Shown here one piece after another: positions 8,365 to 16,838 of a DNA stretch of 37,234 bases. A program made the translations under genes and the position numbers. Location: NCBI GenBank assembly GCA_040390855.1, contig JAZJXO010000022.1:1-37234 (forward strand). The letters are read 5' to 3'. The notes beneath the pieces were generated by a model. The model was not told where the DNA came from. It saw only the letters and a list, made by a program, of their open reading frames with translations, and made no database searches. The number at the start of each line of letters is the position of its first letter. The stretch's first letter is position 1. The DNA comes from Parvibaculum sp040390855. Lineage in GTDB: Bacteria > Pseudomonadota > Alphaproteobacteria > Parvibaculales > Parvibaculaceae.

Positions 8365-9324
8365 ATGGCTGAGAATAAAGGTTTGAGCAGAATGCTGACG
8401 CTGGAAGTGACGCGCGTTACAGAACGCGCCGCGATACTTTCAGCAAAGCTCGCCGGACGTGGCGACGAGAAGGCTGCCGATCAGGCCGCTGTCGATGCCA
8501 TGCGCACCGAACTCAACAAGCTCGACATTGACGGCACCATCGTCATCGGCGAAGGCGAACGCGACGAAGCGCCGATGCTTTATATCGGTGAAAAAGTCGG
8601 CACCGGCAAAGGCCCCAAAGTCGATATCGCGCTCGATCCGCTCGAAGGCACGACGCTCTGCGCCAAGGCGATGGCGAATTCGCTCGCCGTGCTTGCCATG
8701 GCAGAAGGCGGCACGCTGCTGCACGCGCCGGACACCTATATGGACAAGATCGCCATTGGCGGCGGTTACCCCGCAGGCACCGTCGATCTCGACGCCAAGC
8801 CCGATGACAATGTGCGCTCGCTCGCCAAAGCCAAAGGCGTTGCCCCGTCCGAGATTTGCGTCTGCATTCTTGATCGTCCCCGTCACGCTAAGATGATCGA
8901 AGCCGTGCGCTCGACCGGCGCGCGCGTCACACTCATCACCGACGGCGACATTGCCGGCGTCATCTACACGACCGATCCGACCACAGGCATCGACATGTAT
9001 ATGGGCATCGGCGGCGCGCCCGAAGGCGTGCTTGCCGCCGCCGCGCTCCGCTGCATCGGCGGACAGATGCAGGGCCGTCTCGTGACAGACAGCGAAGACC
9101 AGAAAGCCCGTGCACTCAAAATGGGTGTGACGGATTTCAACAAGAAGTTCACGATGGAAGAAATGGCGTCAGGCGACGTGATCTTTGCGGCAACCGGCGT
9201 GACAGATGGCAATATTCTCGAAGGCATCCGCCAGGTCCGCGGCGGTTTCACAACCGAGTCCGTCGTGATGCGCTCGAAGACCGGCACAGTCCGCTGGGTC
9301 AAGACACTGCACAAGACAGCGTAA
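8365..9324 (+). CDS. glpX: class II fructose-1,6-bisphosphatase
   Basis: Hydrolyses fructose-1,6-bisphosphate to fructose-6-phosphate in gluconeogenesis. Motifs of the GlpX family are GEGERDEAPMLYIGEKVG (metal and substrate site) and DPLEGTTLCAKAMANS, with the DPxxGTT signature of this phosphatase superfamily. Length is 319 residues. The frame is open to an ATG at 8317, but that site has no ribosome binding site, whereas ATG 8365 has AAGGAAAG a few bases before it and gives the usual N-terminus, so I chose 8365. The gene follows hom closely, and this hom-glpX-recJ order is common in the Hyphomicrobiales. Confidence 0.95.
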   Translation: MAENKGLSRMLTLEVTRVTERAAILSAKLAGRGDEKAADQAAVDAMRTELNKLDIDGTIVIGEGERDEAPMLYIGEKVGTGKGPKVDIALDPLEGTTLCAKAMANSLAVLAMAEGGTLLHAPDTYMDKIAIGGGYPAGTVDLDAKPDDNVRSLAKAKGVAPSEICVCILDRPRHAKMIEAVRSTGARVTLITDGDIAGVIYTTDPTTGIDMYMGIGGAPEGVLAAAALRCIGGQMQGRLVTDSEDQKARALKMGVTDFNKKFTMEEMASGDVIFAATGVTDGNILEGIRQVRGGFTTESVVMRSKTGTVRWVKTLHKTA

Positions 9325-9343
9325 GCCAATTCTCTTTCCTTTT

Positions 9344-9432
9344 CCTCTCCCTTTGGGCTGAGGCGGTGGAAGATTTGGTCCGGTGGACCAGATCTCCGCC
9401 GAAGGGTAGGGTGAGGGCCTTCTTACCCTCAC
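9344..9432. repeat. compound palindromic intergenic element before recJ
   Basis: The core is TGGTCC-GGT-GGACCA (9376-9390), extended outward as an imperfect stem from 9364 to 9401. Flanking it are a CCTCTCCCTT tract (9344-9353) that can pair with AAGGG and GTGAGG on the other side, and a second hairpin, GTGAGGG (9411-9417) with CCCTCAC (9426-9432). The base order resembles interspersed palindromes seen between genes in many alphaproteobacteria. It has no T-run, so it is not an ordinary intrinsic terminator. Only one copy is present in this window. Confidence 0.6.
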
Positions 9433-9450
9433 ATCGCGAGCCGCAAAACT

Positions 9451-11253
9451 GTGAGCATGAAATCCTTCCTCGGTGTCGAACGCTCTCTGACAGGCCGCGC
9501 CTGGGTGAGCCGTCTTGCCGATGATCGTTTGGCGCTTGCCATTGCCCAGCGCGAAGGTCTGCCGGAGATTATCGGTCGCGTCCTTGCTGGCCGTGACATC
9601 GCGCCCGATGACGTCGCCGCCTATCTCGCGCCCTCGCTGAAAACCCTGCTGCCTGATCCTTCCGTTCTCACCGATATGGACAAGGCCGCAACCCGCATCG
9701 CCAATGCCATTATCGCAGGCGAGCGTGTGGCCGTATTCGGTGATTATGACGTGGACGGAGCAACCTCTTCCGCTGTCTTGCAAAAGTTCTTCGCTGCCGT
9801 CGGTCAGGATTTGCGTATTTATATCCCCGACCGTATCCGCGAAGGCTATGGTCCCAACGCGCCTGCCTTGATGACGCTGCGCGACGAGGGTATCAGGCTC
9901 ATTATCACGGTTGATTGTGGTACGATGGCTCATCGTGTGCTGGGCGTCGCGCAGGATACGGGCCTTGAAATCGTTGTCATCGACCACCATCAGGCCGAAC
10001 CTTCGCTGCCGCCGGCTTTCGCACTCGTCAATCCGAACCGGCTCGACGACACGAGCGGCCTCGGCTCGCTCGCCGCCGTCGGTGTCGCCTTTCTCTTTAT
10101 TGTCGCAATCAATCGGGCGTTGCGCGCCAGGGGCTTCTACACTGATCGCAATGAGCCGGACCTCATGTCCATGCTCGATCTCGTCGCGCTCGGTACCGTC
10201 TGCGATGTGGTCCCGCTTGTCGGCCTCAACCGTGCCTTCGTTACGCAAGGTTTGCGTGTCATGGCCAAGCGGGGAAATATCGGTCTCGCCGCCCTTGGCG
10301 ATGTCGCCCGTCTCGACGGTAGGCCGGGCACTTATCATTTGGGCTTTCTCCTCGGTCCGCGCGTCAATGCCGGTGGCCGCGTCGGGCGTTCCGATCTCGG
10401 TGCGAGACTGCTCACCACCGGAGACAAGTCGGAGGCCGAGGCCATCGCGCTTGAGCTTGATGTGCTGAATAAGGAGCGTCAGGCCATCGAGAGTGATGTG
10501 CTCGAACGCGCCACGAACTCGCTCGATCTCTTGCAGGAAGCCACACGAAGAAACGTCGCCCCGCCCGTGATCTTTGCATGGGGCAAAGGTTGGCATCCCG
10601 GCGTGATCGGGATCGTGGCCGCACGGCTCAAAGAAAAATACGACCGGCCTGCCATCGTCATAGCCTTCGATGCGAAGGGCGAGGGCAAGGGTTCAGGTCG
10701 CTCGCTTCAGGGTGTGGATCTGGGACGCGCGGTCACAGCCGCGCTTGAAGCAGGCCATCTGATCAACGGCGGCGGGCACGCCATGGCGGCGGGTCTCACG
10801 ATTTCCGAAGACAAACTCCCGGCCTTTATGGAGTTTCTGACCGCCCGCGTTGCCGATGAAGTCTCCGTCGCCACCGAATCGCGTGCGCTCCGCCTCGACG
10901 GTGCGCTCGCCGTTCGCGGGGCCAATCGCGAGATGTACGAGATGCTGGAGCGCGCCGGTCCCTATGGCTCCGGCAATCCCGAACCGCGCTTTGCCGTCCC
11001 CTCCGTCCGCGTCGTCCATGCCGATATTGTCGGCAAGGGCCATGTCCGTTGCACGCTCGCAGGCGAGGACGGCTCGCGGCTCAAGGCCATCGCGTTCCGC
11101 GCCGCAGATACGCCGTTAGGCAAGGCCTTGCTCGATCGCGGAATAGGTCCGGTCCATGTCGCCGGACGGCTGAAAGCCGATGACTGGCAGGGAAAAAGGG
11201 GCGTTCAACTCAACATCGAGGACGCCGTCGCAACGCGGGACGCGGTGCGCTGA
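9451..11253 (+). CDS. recJ: single-stranded-DNA-specific exonuclease RecJ
   Basis: A 5'-3' exonuclease on single-stranded DNA, used in recombination and mismatch repair. DHH-family motifs are in order: VFGDYDVDGATS (residues 95-106), TVDCG (about 153-157), VIDHHQAE (about 177-184), and the DHHA1 motif GGGHAMAAG near residue 440, followed by the C-terminal OB-fold region. The 600-residue length is normal. The start is either GTG 9451 or ATG 9457; neither has a strong Shine-Dalgarno sequence. A palindromic element lies in the 126 bases between glpX and recJ. A tRNA gene follows. Confidence 0.95.
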   Translation: MSMKSFLGVERSLTGRAWVSRLADDRLALAIAQREGLPEIIGRVLAGRDIAPDDVAAYLAPSLKTLLPDPSVLTDMDKAATRIANAIIAGERVAVFGDYDVDGATSSAVLQKFFAAVGQDLRIYIPDRIREGYGPNAPALMTLRDEGIRLIITVDCGTMAHRVLGVAQDTGLEIVVIDHHQAEPSLPPAFALVNPNRLDDTSGLGSLAAVGVAFLFIVAINRALRARGFYTDRNEPDLMSMLDLVALGTVCDVVPLVGLNRAFVTQGLRVMAKRGNIGLAALGDVARLDGRPGTYHLGFLLGPRVNAGGRVGRSDLGARLLTTGDKSEAEAIALELDVLNKERQAIESDVLERATNSLDLLQEATRRNVAPPVIFAWGKGWHPGVIGIVAARLKEKYDRPAIVIAFDAKGEGKGSGRSLQGVDLGRAVTAALEAGHLINGGGHAMAAGLTISEDKLPAFMEFLTARVADEVSVATESRALRLDGALAVRGANREMYEMLERAGPYGSGNPEPRFAVPSVRVVHADIVGKGHVRCTLAGEDGSRLKAIAFRAADTPLGKALLDRGIGPVHVAGRLKADDWQGKRGVQLNIEDAVATRDAVR

Positions 11254-11293
11254 AAAGCTCGTCCAAAAAGACAAAATAGCGCGACGAACAGCC

Positions 11294-11322
11294 TTGCAAG
11301 TCCCCAATTCCCCCCTTATAAG
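11294..11322 (+). promoter_or_regulatory. promoter of tRNA-Glu
   Basis: TTGCAA (11294-11299) and TATAAG (11317-11322) are separated by 17 bases, optimal for a vegetative sigma factor. A start near 11329 would give a precursor leader of about 50 bases before the tRNA at 11378. Confidence 0.45.
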
Positions 11323-11377
11323 CCCCGTCAGCGGTCTTCGGACCCAGCGCTCAGGGGCCGACGCTCGGACCCGTTAT

Positions 11378-11452
11378 GCGCCCTTCGTCTATCGGTTAGG
11401 ACGCCAGATTTTCATTCTGGAAAGAGGGGTTCGACTCCCCTAGGGCGTACCA
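11378..11452 (+). tRNA. tRNA-Glu (anticodon UUC)
   Basis: A full cloverleaf can be drawn: acceptor strand GCGCCCT pairs with AGGGCGT (with one G-T pair at position 1-72), anticodon stem CCAGA/TCTGG encloses loop TTTTCAT with anticodon TTC, and the T arm contains GGTTCGACTCC. The CCA end is encoded at 11450-11452. It stands alone between recJ and the decayed ATPase fragment. GGCCTTAGGCC at 11472-11482 is a short palindrome downstream without a T-run. Confidence 0.96.
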
Positions 11453-11487
11453 CTTGAAAAGCGCATCTGGCGGCCTTAGGCCCCTGA

Positions 11488-11762
11488 TCCCCGTCCTTGC
11501 CTGCTTTTTCCGCAGATCGAAACGCCCGCTATATTCACAACGCGGCGGCTTTGTTTCGCTCCAATAAAAGGGTATTTATCATGCCCCTTGGGCCGAAATT
11601 TACGGTCAGGTTGATGAGAGAAAACAGGACTTTGCCGAGGCCGTCGAGAGTTGGCGCGTGACGGCGGAAACCTACCCCAAATTGGGATATGAGTTGGTCG
11701 AGGTGCCCAAATTGAGCATCGCGGACAGAGTGGATTTCGTGCTGAAGCACATTGAGAATTGA
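11488..11762 (+). pseudogene. C-terminal remnant of an AAA-type predicted ATPase, frameshifted
   Basis: Two frames together give a continuous family-like C-terminus. The first is open from 11488 to about 11580 and ends SNKRVFI; after a shift the second reads APWAEIYGQVDERKQDFAEA and continues to VDFVLKHIEN with stop TGA 11760-11762. The pattern of KRVFI, then APW-EIY, then a Glu/Arg-rich helix, a YPKLGYE segment and VPK-SIADRVDFVL matches the end of small predicted ATPases of the AAA_28 type. The N-terminal P-loop half is absent and there is no start codon, so this is a relic lying between the tRNA and purC. The family assignment is from memory of the pattern, not from a search. Confidence 0.5.
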
Positions 11763-11771
11763 GGACCGCGC

Positions 11772-12698
11772 ATGACCTTGGCTATGACCACAAGTGACCT
11801 GCCCTTGAAGCGGCTTGGTCGCGGCAAAGTGCGCGATATTTACGAGGTCGATGCCGACCGGCTTTTGCTCGTCGCGACTGATCGTATAAGCGCCTTCGAT
11901 GTGGTGATGAACGAGGCCATTCCGCTCAAAGGCGCCGTGCTGACGCAGATCAGCGCGTGGTGGTTCAGGCAGCTTGAAGGCACTGTGGCGCATCATCTCA
12001 TTTCGGCCAATGCCGACGAGATCATCGCCGCCGTGCCCGCGCTGAAAGACCACCGCGCCGCGATTGCAGGCCGCTCCATGCTCTGCAAGCGCACAACCGT
12101 TTTCCCGATTGAATGTGTGATCCGTGGCTATATTTCAGGTTCGGCATGGAAAGAGTACGCACAGAGCGGCACGCTTGCCGGTGAAAAACTCGCTGACGGT
12201 TTACGCGAAAGCGACAAACTGATACCCGCCATTTTCTCGCCCGCCAGCAAAGCCGAAACAGGTCACGACGAGAACATCACCATCACGCAGATGCGCGCTG
12301 TCGTCGGAGAAAAAACGACGACCGAGCTTGAGCGTCTGACGCGAGCTATCTATGTGCGCGGGTGTGCGGCGGCGGAAGCACGCGGTATCATCATTGCAGA
12401 TACGAAGTTTGAGTTCGGCCACCAGCCGGACGGAACGATCATTCTGATCGACGAAGTGATGACGCCGGACAGTTCGCGTTTCTGGCCCGCCGATCAATAT
12501 GCGCCGGGGCGGGGACAGCCGAGTTTCGACAAGCAGCCGTTGCGCGACTATCTCGATAGCCTGCGCAAGGCGGGCAAGTGGAACGGCGAGGCACCGCCGC
12601 CGCCACTGCCGCCTGAAGTTGTCGCGGAAACGAGTGCTCGCTACCTCGACGCCTTCAGGCGGGTGACGGGGGCTTCGCTCGATACCGACGCGCTCTAG
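11772..12698 (+). CDS. purC: phosphoribosylaminoimidazole-succinocarboxamide synthase (SAICAR synthetase)
   Basis: Joins aspartate to CAIR with ATP in purine synthesis. Motifs are LGRGKVRDIYEV (ATP-binding loop, about residues 14-25), VATDRISAFDVV, VIRGYISGSAWKEY and the metal/aspartate region IIADTKFEFG; VDEVMTPDSSRFWP-type residues (LIDEVMTPDSSRFWPA) follow. At 308 residues it is the longer PurC form, with a C-terminal extension compared with the E. coli enzyme of about 237. ATG 11772 and ATG 11784 are both possible starts. It begins 9 bases after the end of the ATPase remnant. It converges with the chemoreceptor gene over 29 bases. Confidence 0.96.
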   Translation: MTLAMTTSDLPLKRLGRGKVRDIYEVDADRLLLVATDRISAFDVVMNEAIPLKGAVLTQISAWWFRQLEGTVAHHLISANADEIIAAVPALKDHRAAIAGRSMLCKRTTVFPIECVIRGYISGSAWKEYAQSGTLAGEKLADGLRESDKLIPAIFSPASKAETGHDENITITQMRAVVGEKTTTELERLTRAIYVRGCAAAEARGIIIADTKFEFGHQPDGTIILIDEVMTPDSSRFWPADQYAPGRGQPSFDKQPLRDYLDSLRKAGKWNGEAPPPPLPPEVVAETSARYLDAFRRVTGASLDTDAL

Positions 12699-12727
12699 TC
12701 GCCCACGACAAGAGCGCGAGGGAAGCG

Positions 12728-14398
12728 TTAAGCCGCCCGTACGGTCTCGATAAATTCGGCAATGCGGTCGCGGAGCGCCACAGCATTGGTCGAGAGTGAG
12801 CTTGAGGCGTCCAGCACGTCTTTGGCGGCGTGACCGGCTTCCTGAGCAGAGGTCGAGACGGTTTCGATGTGTGACGAGATTTCACGTACACCGTTGGAGG
12901 CGTCGGAGATGCCGCGTGTCACTTCGCGTGTCGCCGCATCCTGTTCTTCGGTCGCAGCGGCAATCGCCGTGCTGATAGTTTCCACCTGAGTCACTGTGGT
13001 CTCGATGCGGGCAATAGCGGCAATGGCGCGGTCGGTCGCGGCTTGCACGTCATTGATCTGCGCGGAGATTTGCTCGGTGGCGCGTGCTGTCTGTGTCGCC
13101 AGTGTTTTCACTTCCGAGGCCACAACCGCGAATCCTTTGCCGGCTTCACCCGCACGCGCCGCTTCGATGGTGGCATTGAGTGCGAGCAGGTTGGTCTGCG
13201 CCGCGATTTCGGTGATCAGGCTCGTCACTTCGCCGATACGTTTGGTGGCTTCGGCAAGTTGCTGCATTTCCTGCGCACTCACTTTGGTTTCGTCGGCGGC
13301 ATTGCGTGAGGCTGTTTCGCTGTCACGGACGCGCTTGGCCACTTCGGCAATCGAGGCCGAGAGTTCTTCGGCAGCGGCGGCAACCGTTTCGGTGATCGAG
13401 GCGGATTCGTTTGAAGCAGCGGCCACAGTCGAGGCACGGTCCACGCTCTGTGCGGCGGTGGTGGTGAGCTGTTCAGCCGAGGCTTCGAGCTGGACAGCGG
13501 CGCTGGCCACAAAGCCGATCAGTTCTTCAACATCAGCGGCAAAAGATTTTGTCGCTTTGTCGATGACGTCTGCAATGCGTTCCTGTTCTGTGCGGGCGGA
13601 AGCGGCTTCCGCTTCGAGACGGATGCGTTCGATACCAGCTATACGGAAGTTTTCGACCGCAACGGCCATGTCGCCGATTTCGTCAGTGCGCGTGATGCCA
13701 GGCACTGTGACGTCATTATTACCGTCTTTGAGCCAGCCCATCGTTTCGGCAAGGCGTGTGATCGGGGTGATGATGCTGGCCCAGTTCATGTAGAAGAGAG
13801 CGGCTGACACGAGCATGGAGAGGAGTGTCACGACGCCGAGAACCATTTTGGCAAGCGAGGCGATGCGGCTTGCTTCGGCCTGTGATGTGCCCACCGATTC
13901 TTCCACTTTGTCACCGGCAGCACCCATAGCTTTTTCGAGCGCGGAAAAAGCATCAAGGAAAGAGGGAAGGGCGCGTTTGGCGATCTCGCCGTCTTTACCG
14001 GCCAGACTGACGATTTCCTGTGCAGCGGAAATGTAGGAGGCGAGCGGCGCGTCGAGATCCTTCATTGTGTTTTTGATGTCGTCGTTCAAGGGGAGTGCGC
14101 GGTTATGTGACAGGCTGTCTTCGAAAATCTGTACATGTTCTTTGACGTCTGCGTTCACGGCATCAAGGCTCTGATGTTCGTTGGCGGCGAGCAAGGCACC
14201 CAGCACGTCGGCGCGGAGCGCGTCATGCATCATGTCGGCCTGCATATGATTGCGCAGCGCCGTCGCGGACATGGACGCCCGGTTCATCGCGCTCTCAATC
14301 GAGGTGGCCCCCCATGCGCCTGCACCGGCCGCCGCGAGGACGAGCAGCAGATAACCGAGAGACATGCTTCCGAATTTGAATTTGAGTGAGCCGAACAT
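12728..14398 (-). CDS. methyl-accepting chemotaxis protein
   Basis: A membrane chemoreceptor of about 556 residues. Order: a first membrane segment at about residues 12-32, a helical periplasmic sensing region of about 150 residues, a second membrane segment (VLGVVTLLSMLVSAALFYM), a HAMP domain (starting near ITPITRLAETM) and a long coiled-coil signalling domain with the hairpin tip AAQTNLLALNATIEAARAGE. No CheR-binding pentapeptide is present at the C-terminus. The ligand is unknown. I chose ATG 14398 over the longer frame to 14443 because AAGGAA lies about 8 bases before it. No che genes are nearby. Confidence 0.9.
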   Translation of the reverse strand: MFGSLKFKFGSMSLGYLLLVLAAAGAGAWGATSIESAMNRASMSATALRNHMQADMMHDALRADVLGALLAANEHQSLDAVNADVKEHVQIFEDSLSHNRALPLNDDIKNTMKDLDAPLASYISAAQEIVSLAGKDGEIAKRALPSFLDAFSALEKAMGAAGDKVEESVGTSQAEASRIASLAKMVLGVVTLLSMLVSAALFYMNWASIITPITRLAETMGWLKDGNNDVTVPGITRTDEIGDMAVAVENFRIAGIERIRLEAEAASARTEQERIADVIDKATKSFAADVEELIGFVASAAVQLEASAEQLTTTAAQSVDRASTVAAASNESASITETVAAAAEELSASIAEVAKRVRDSETASRNAADETKVSAQEMQQLAEATKRIGEVTSLITEIAAQTNLLALNATIEAARAGEAGKGFAVVASEVKTLATQTARATEQISAQINDVQAATDRAIAAIARIETTVTQVETISTAIAAATEEQDAATREVTRGISDASNGVREISSHIETVSTSAQEAGHAAKDVLDASSSLSTNAVALRDRIAEFIETVRAA

Positions 14399-14497
14399 TG
14401 CCGGGTTCCTTATGGCGAACAGATTGAGATCGTATAGGACCATCAGCCTGTTAAGTCCGCGCTTAGAACTCGGGTATTCTCGGTTAATGCCTCATTA

Positions 14498-14513
14498 GCA
14501 TTTGAAAAAATGC
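14498..14513. other. small hairpin between the cinA-like gene and the chemoreceptor
   Basis: GCATTT-GAAA-AAATGC is a perfect 6-bp stem with a GAAA loop on the plus strand, in the AT-rich 160 bases between the two minus-strand genes. It might lie in the chemoreceptor leader. No T-run follows it on either strand. Confidence 0.22.
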
Positions 14514-14557
14514 AGTGATTTCTGTTGTTTAACAATCATAGGTCTACTGAATAATTC

Positions 14558-15052
14558 TCAAAGTAATCTACGGAGCATTTCGAGCGCGAAGGCCACGCTC
14601 CTGATGCGGATTTCTTCGCGGCCCAACTCACCGAAGCGTTGGGATTCGTGAATGATGTTTTTGCCGCGGCGTGCTGCACCGAAATGCACAAGACCAACAG
14701 GTTTCAGCACTGTGCCGCCGCCAGGGCCGGCAACGCCTGTGACAGACACGGAAATATGCGCGCGTGAATTGTTAAGGGCGCCTTCGGCCATGGCGCGGGC
14801 GACGGGTTCGCTGACCGCGCCGAAATCGGCGATCAGGTCGCCGGGCACGCCGAGGCTGTCGCGCTTGGCCTCGTTGGAATAGGTGACAAAGCCGCGCTCG
14901 ACCACATCGGACGAGCCGGGGATTTCGGTGAGCAAAGCGGCAATGAGTCCGCCTGTGCAGCTCTCCGCCGTAACGATCTTGAGCTTGGCATCACGGCAAT
15001 CGCCAAGCAGCAGTTCAGCCATTTGCACAAGCGGGCGTGGAAACAAGGACAT
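14558..15052 (-). CDS. pncC: CinA C-terminal-domain protein (nicotinamide-nucleotide amidase)
   Basis: Stand-alone CinA C-terminal domain of 164 residues. The family deamidates NMN to nicotinic acid mononucleotide in pyridine nucleotide recycling. Conserved segments are TAESCTGGLIAALLTEIPGS (about residues 27-46), GFVTYSNEAK, GAVSEPVARAMAEGA and VSVTGVAGPGGGT. The gene begins 5 bases after the stop of pgpA, so ispDF, pgpA and this gene look like one operon. The N-terminal MoCF-like domain of full CinA proteins is absent, as is usual in this group. Confidence 0.88.
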   Translation of the reverse strand: MSLFPRPLVQMAELLLGDCRDAKLKIVTAESCTGGLIAALLTEIPGSSDVVERGFVTYSNEAKRDSLGVPGDLIADFGAVSEPVARAMAEGALNNSRAHISVSVTGVAGPGGGTVLKPVGLVHFGAARRGKNIIHESQRFGELGREEIRIRSVAFALEMLRRLL

Positions 15053-15057
15053 GGAGA

Positions 15058-15510
15058 TCAGGCTCCCAGATAGAACTGCATCAACCAGAGAATAAGCAGC
15101 GTATAGAGCGCCGCGATGATGTCATCAGCCATGATGCCGAAACCGCCTTTGAGTTTCGCGTCGGCGAGGCTCACCGGCCATGGCTTCACGACATCGAAAA
15201 AGCGGAAGACGGCAAAGGCGATGAACCATCCCACGAATGAAACAGGGACAAAGGCGAGCACGAGCCAGATCGCGGCCACTTCGTCGATCACCACGTCGGA
15301 CGGATCGGGCTTTCCTGTTGTGGTTGCATATGCGCCTGCCGCCCAGACACCGATGATAAAGGCGATGATCGCAGCGATGAGCAGCGCGAACGGTCCGGCT
15401 GATCCGATGATCACGAAAGCAAAAGGGATCGCCGCCAGCGTGCCCCATGTGCCGGGTGCTTTCGGGATCAGGCCGGAGCCGAACCATGTGGCGATATATT
15501 TTGCGAGCAT
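15058..15510 (-). CDS. pgpA: phosphatidylglycerophosphatase A
   Basis: Dephosphorylates phosphatidylglycerol phosphate to phosphatidylglycerol in the inner membrane. The 150-residue protein has the family start GSGLIPKAPGTWGT (about residues 11-24), the acidic motif DPSDVVIDEVAAIW and the end region FRFFDVVKPWP with the KPWP signature; several hydrophobic helices alternate with these. Its ATG shares a base with the ispDF stop (TGATG), which indicates translational coupling. Confidence 0.93.
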   Translation of the reverse strand: MLAKYIATWFGSGLIPKAPGTWGTLAAIPFAFVIIGSAGPFALLIAAIIAFIIGVWAAGAYATTTGKPDPSDVVIDEVAAIWLVLAFVPVSFVGWFIAFAVFRFFDVVKPWPVSLADAKLKGGFGIMADDIIAALYTLLILWLMQFYLGA

Positions 15511-16658
15511 CAGTCAAATCTCACAGTCGCGAGTGCCTGTGCCGCGAGTCCTTCCGCGCGTCCGGTAAAGCCAAGTCCCTCGGTCGTTGTCGCCTTGATG
15601 CTCACACGGTCCGGCGTGAGACCTAGAATATCCGCCACGCGCGCCCGCATGGCATCCCGATGCGGGCCGATCTTGGGGCGCTCGCAAATGAAGGTCACAT
15701 CGACATGAAGAATACGCGCGCCTTTGTCGGCAGCGAGTTTCGCGGCATGGGCGAGGAAGCGGTCCGACGATGCCCCTTTCCATTGTGGATCGCTGGGCGG
15801 GAAGTGCTGGCCGATGTCGCCATCGCCGATCGCGCCGAGAATGGCGTCGGTCAGCGCGTGCAGGCCCGCGTCGGCGTCCGAATGGCCGATAAGACCATGC
15901 GTATGCGGAATTTTTATTCCGCACAGCCATACGTGATCGCCTGCGCCGAAACGGTGAACGTCATAGCCGGAGCCCGTGCGGCTTTCACCGGCGATCCCGA
16001 GGAGTCGTTCGGCGCGTTTCAGATCGTCAGCGCTGGTGATTTTCAAATTGGTCTCGTGTCCTTCGATGATCGTCACATCCATCCCCGCCGCTGTCGCCAC
16101 CGCCACATCATCGGTCAGGTCCGCGCCCCAAGCCTGACGATGTGCCTTGAGAATAGCGTCAAAGCGGAAGGCTTGCGGCGTTTGCGCCCGCCATAGCCCG
16201 TCGCGCGGGACGGTCGTGCCCGCCAGACCGTCTTTGGCAGCCCGCAATGTATCCGTGACGGGCAGGGCGACCAGAGCCCCTTGGTGGATGCCGAGGGCCT
16301 CTAGGCTGCGCTCGATAATGTCGGACGAAACAAGAGGCCGTGCGCCGTCATGGATGAGGACGCGGGCAGGGCCCGTCCGGTTCAGGGCTTCGAGGCCTGC
16401 TGCGACCGAGGCCTGCCGCGTTTCGCCCCCGAAGCAGGGCGGCAGCAGCTTGGGCAGGCCCTTGGCGGATGCTTCATAGGCGGCGAGGTCGTCGGGGTGT
16501 ATGACTACCTGAACTGTGCTGATGCCCTCATGGTTCACGAAAGCCAGAAGGGTCCGGCGCAGGACGGTCATGCCGCCAAGGGTCCGGTATTGTTTCGGCC
16601 CCCCCGGTCCGGCGCGTGTGCCCCGTCCGGCGGCCACGATCAGCGCCGCATTTGTCAT
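15510..16658 (-). CDS. ispDF: bifunctional IspD/IspF isoprenoid enzyme
   Basis: Two steps of the non-mevalonate pathway in one chain of 382 residues. The N-terminal half is the cytidylyltransferase (AALIVAAGRGTRAGPGGPKQ, residues 4-23; IHDGARPLV near 102; TPQAFRFD near 160). The second half is 2-C-methyl-D-erythritol 2,4-cyclodiphosphate synthase, starting near residue 226 with SRTGSGYDVHRF, then GHSDADAGLHALTDAILGA with the metal-binding Asp and His. This fusion is known from alphaproteobacteria and a few other groups. The IspE step between the two reactions is not encoded here. The gene is divergent from dusB. Confidence 0.96.
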   Translation of the reverse strand: MTNAALIVAAGRGTRAGPGGPKQYRTLGGMTVLRRTLLAFVNHEGISTVQVVIHPDDLAAYEASAKGLPKLLPPCFGGETRQASVAAGLEALNRTGPARVLIHDGARPLVSSDIIERSLEALGIHQGALVALPVTDTLRAAKDGLAGTTVPRDGLWRAQTPQAFRFDAILKAHRQAWGADLTDDVAVATAAGMDVTIIEGHETNLKITSADDLKRAERLLGIAGESRTGSGYDVHRFGAGDHVWLCGIKIPHTHGLIGHSDADAGLHALTDAILGAIGDGDIGQHFPPSDPQWKGASSDRFLAHAAKLAADKGARILHVDVTFICERPKIGPHRDAMRARVADILGLTPDRVSIKATTTEGLGFTGRAEGLAAQALATVRFD

Positions 16659-16772
16659 GCTGCGTTGGTGGCATCCGGTTTGCGCCGGTGCAAGCCAGAA
16701 ATGCGGGCTTTCGGGCGTTCCCGCACGTTTACGATTAAAGAGGCGGTTTCTGGAGTTCTTCTATGTAACCGC

Positions 16773-16801
16773 TTGCATGGCCTTCGCACCTGCAGTAAAT
16801 T
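16773..16801 (+). promoter_or_regulatory. weak candidate promoter before dusB-ntrBC
   Basis: TTGCAT (16773-16778) and TAAATT (16796-16801) are spaced by 17 bases, each matching consensus only moderately. A start near 16808 would leave about 30 bases before the TTG chosen for dusB. The alternative is that transcription begins closer to ispDF. Confidence 0.2.
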
Positions 16802-16838
16802 GTTGAAAATTTGTGCAGTCTTTTTTGGTGCCTATATT

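Noticed and set aside
9169..10596. Long antisense frame over recJ (475 codons)
   Set aside because: It mirrors the codon structure of recJ in GC-rich DNA, crosses the palindromic element and matches no family.
16350..16838. N-terminal extension of dusB
   Set aside because: It overlaps ispDF on the other strand and has no DusB similarity; family proteins start near 16839.
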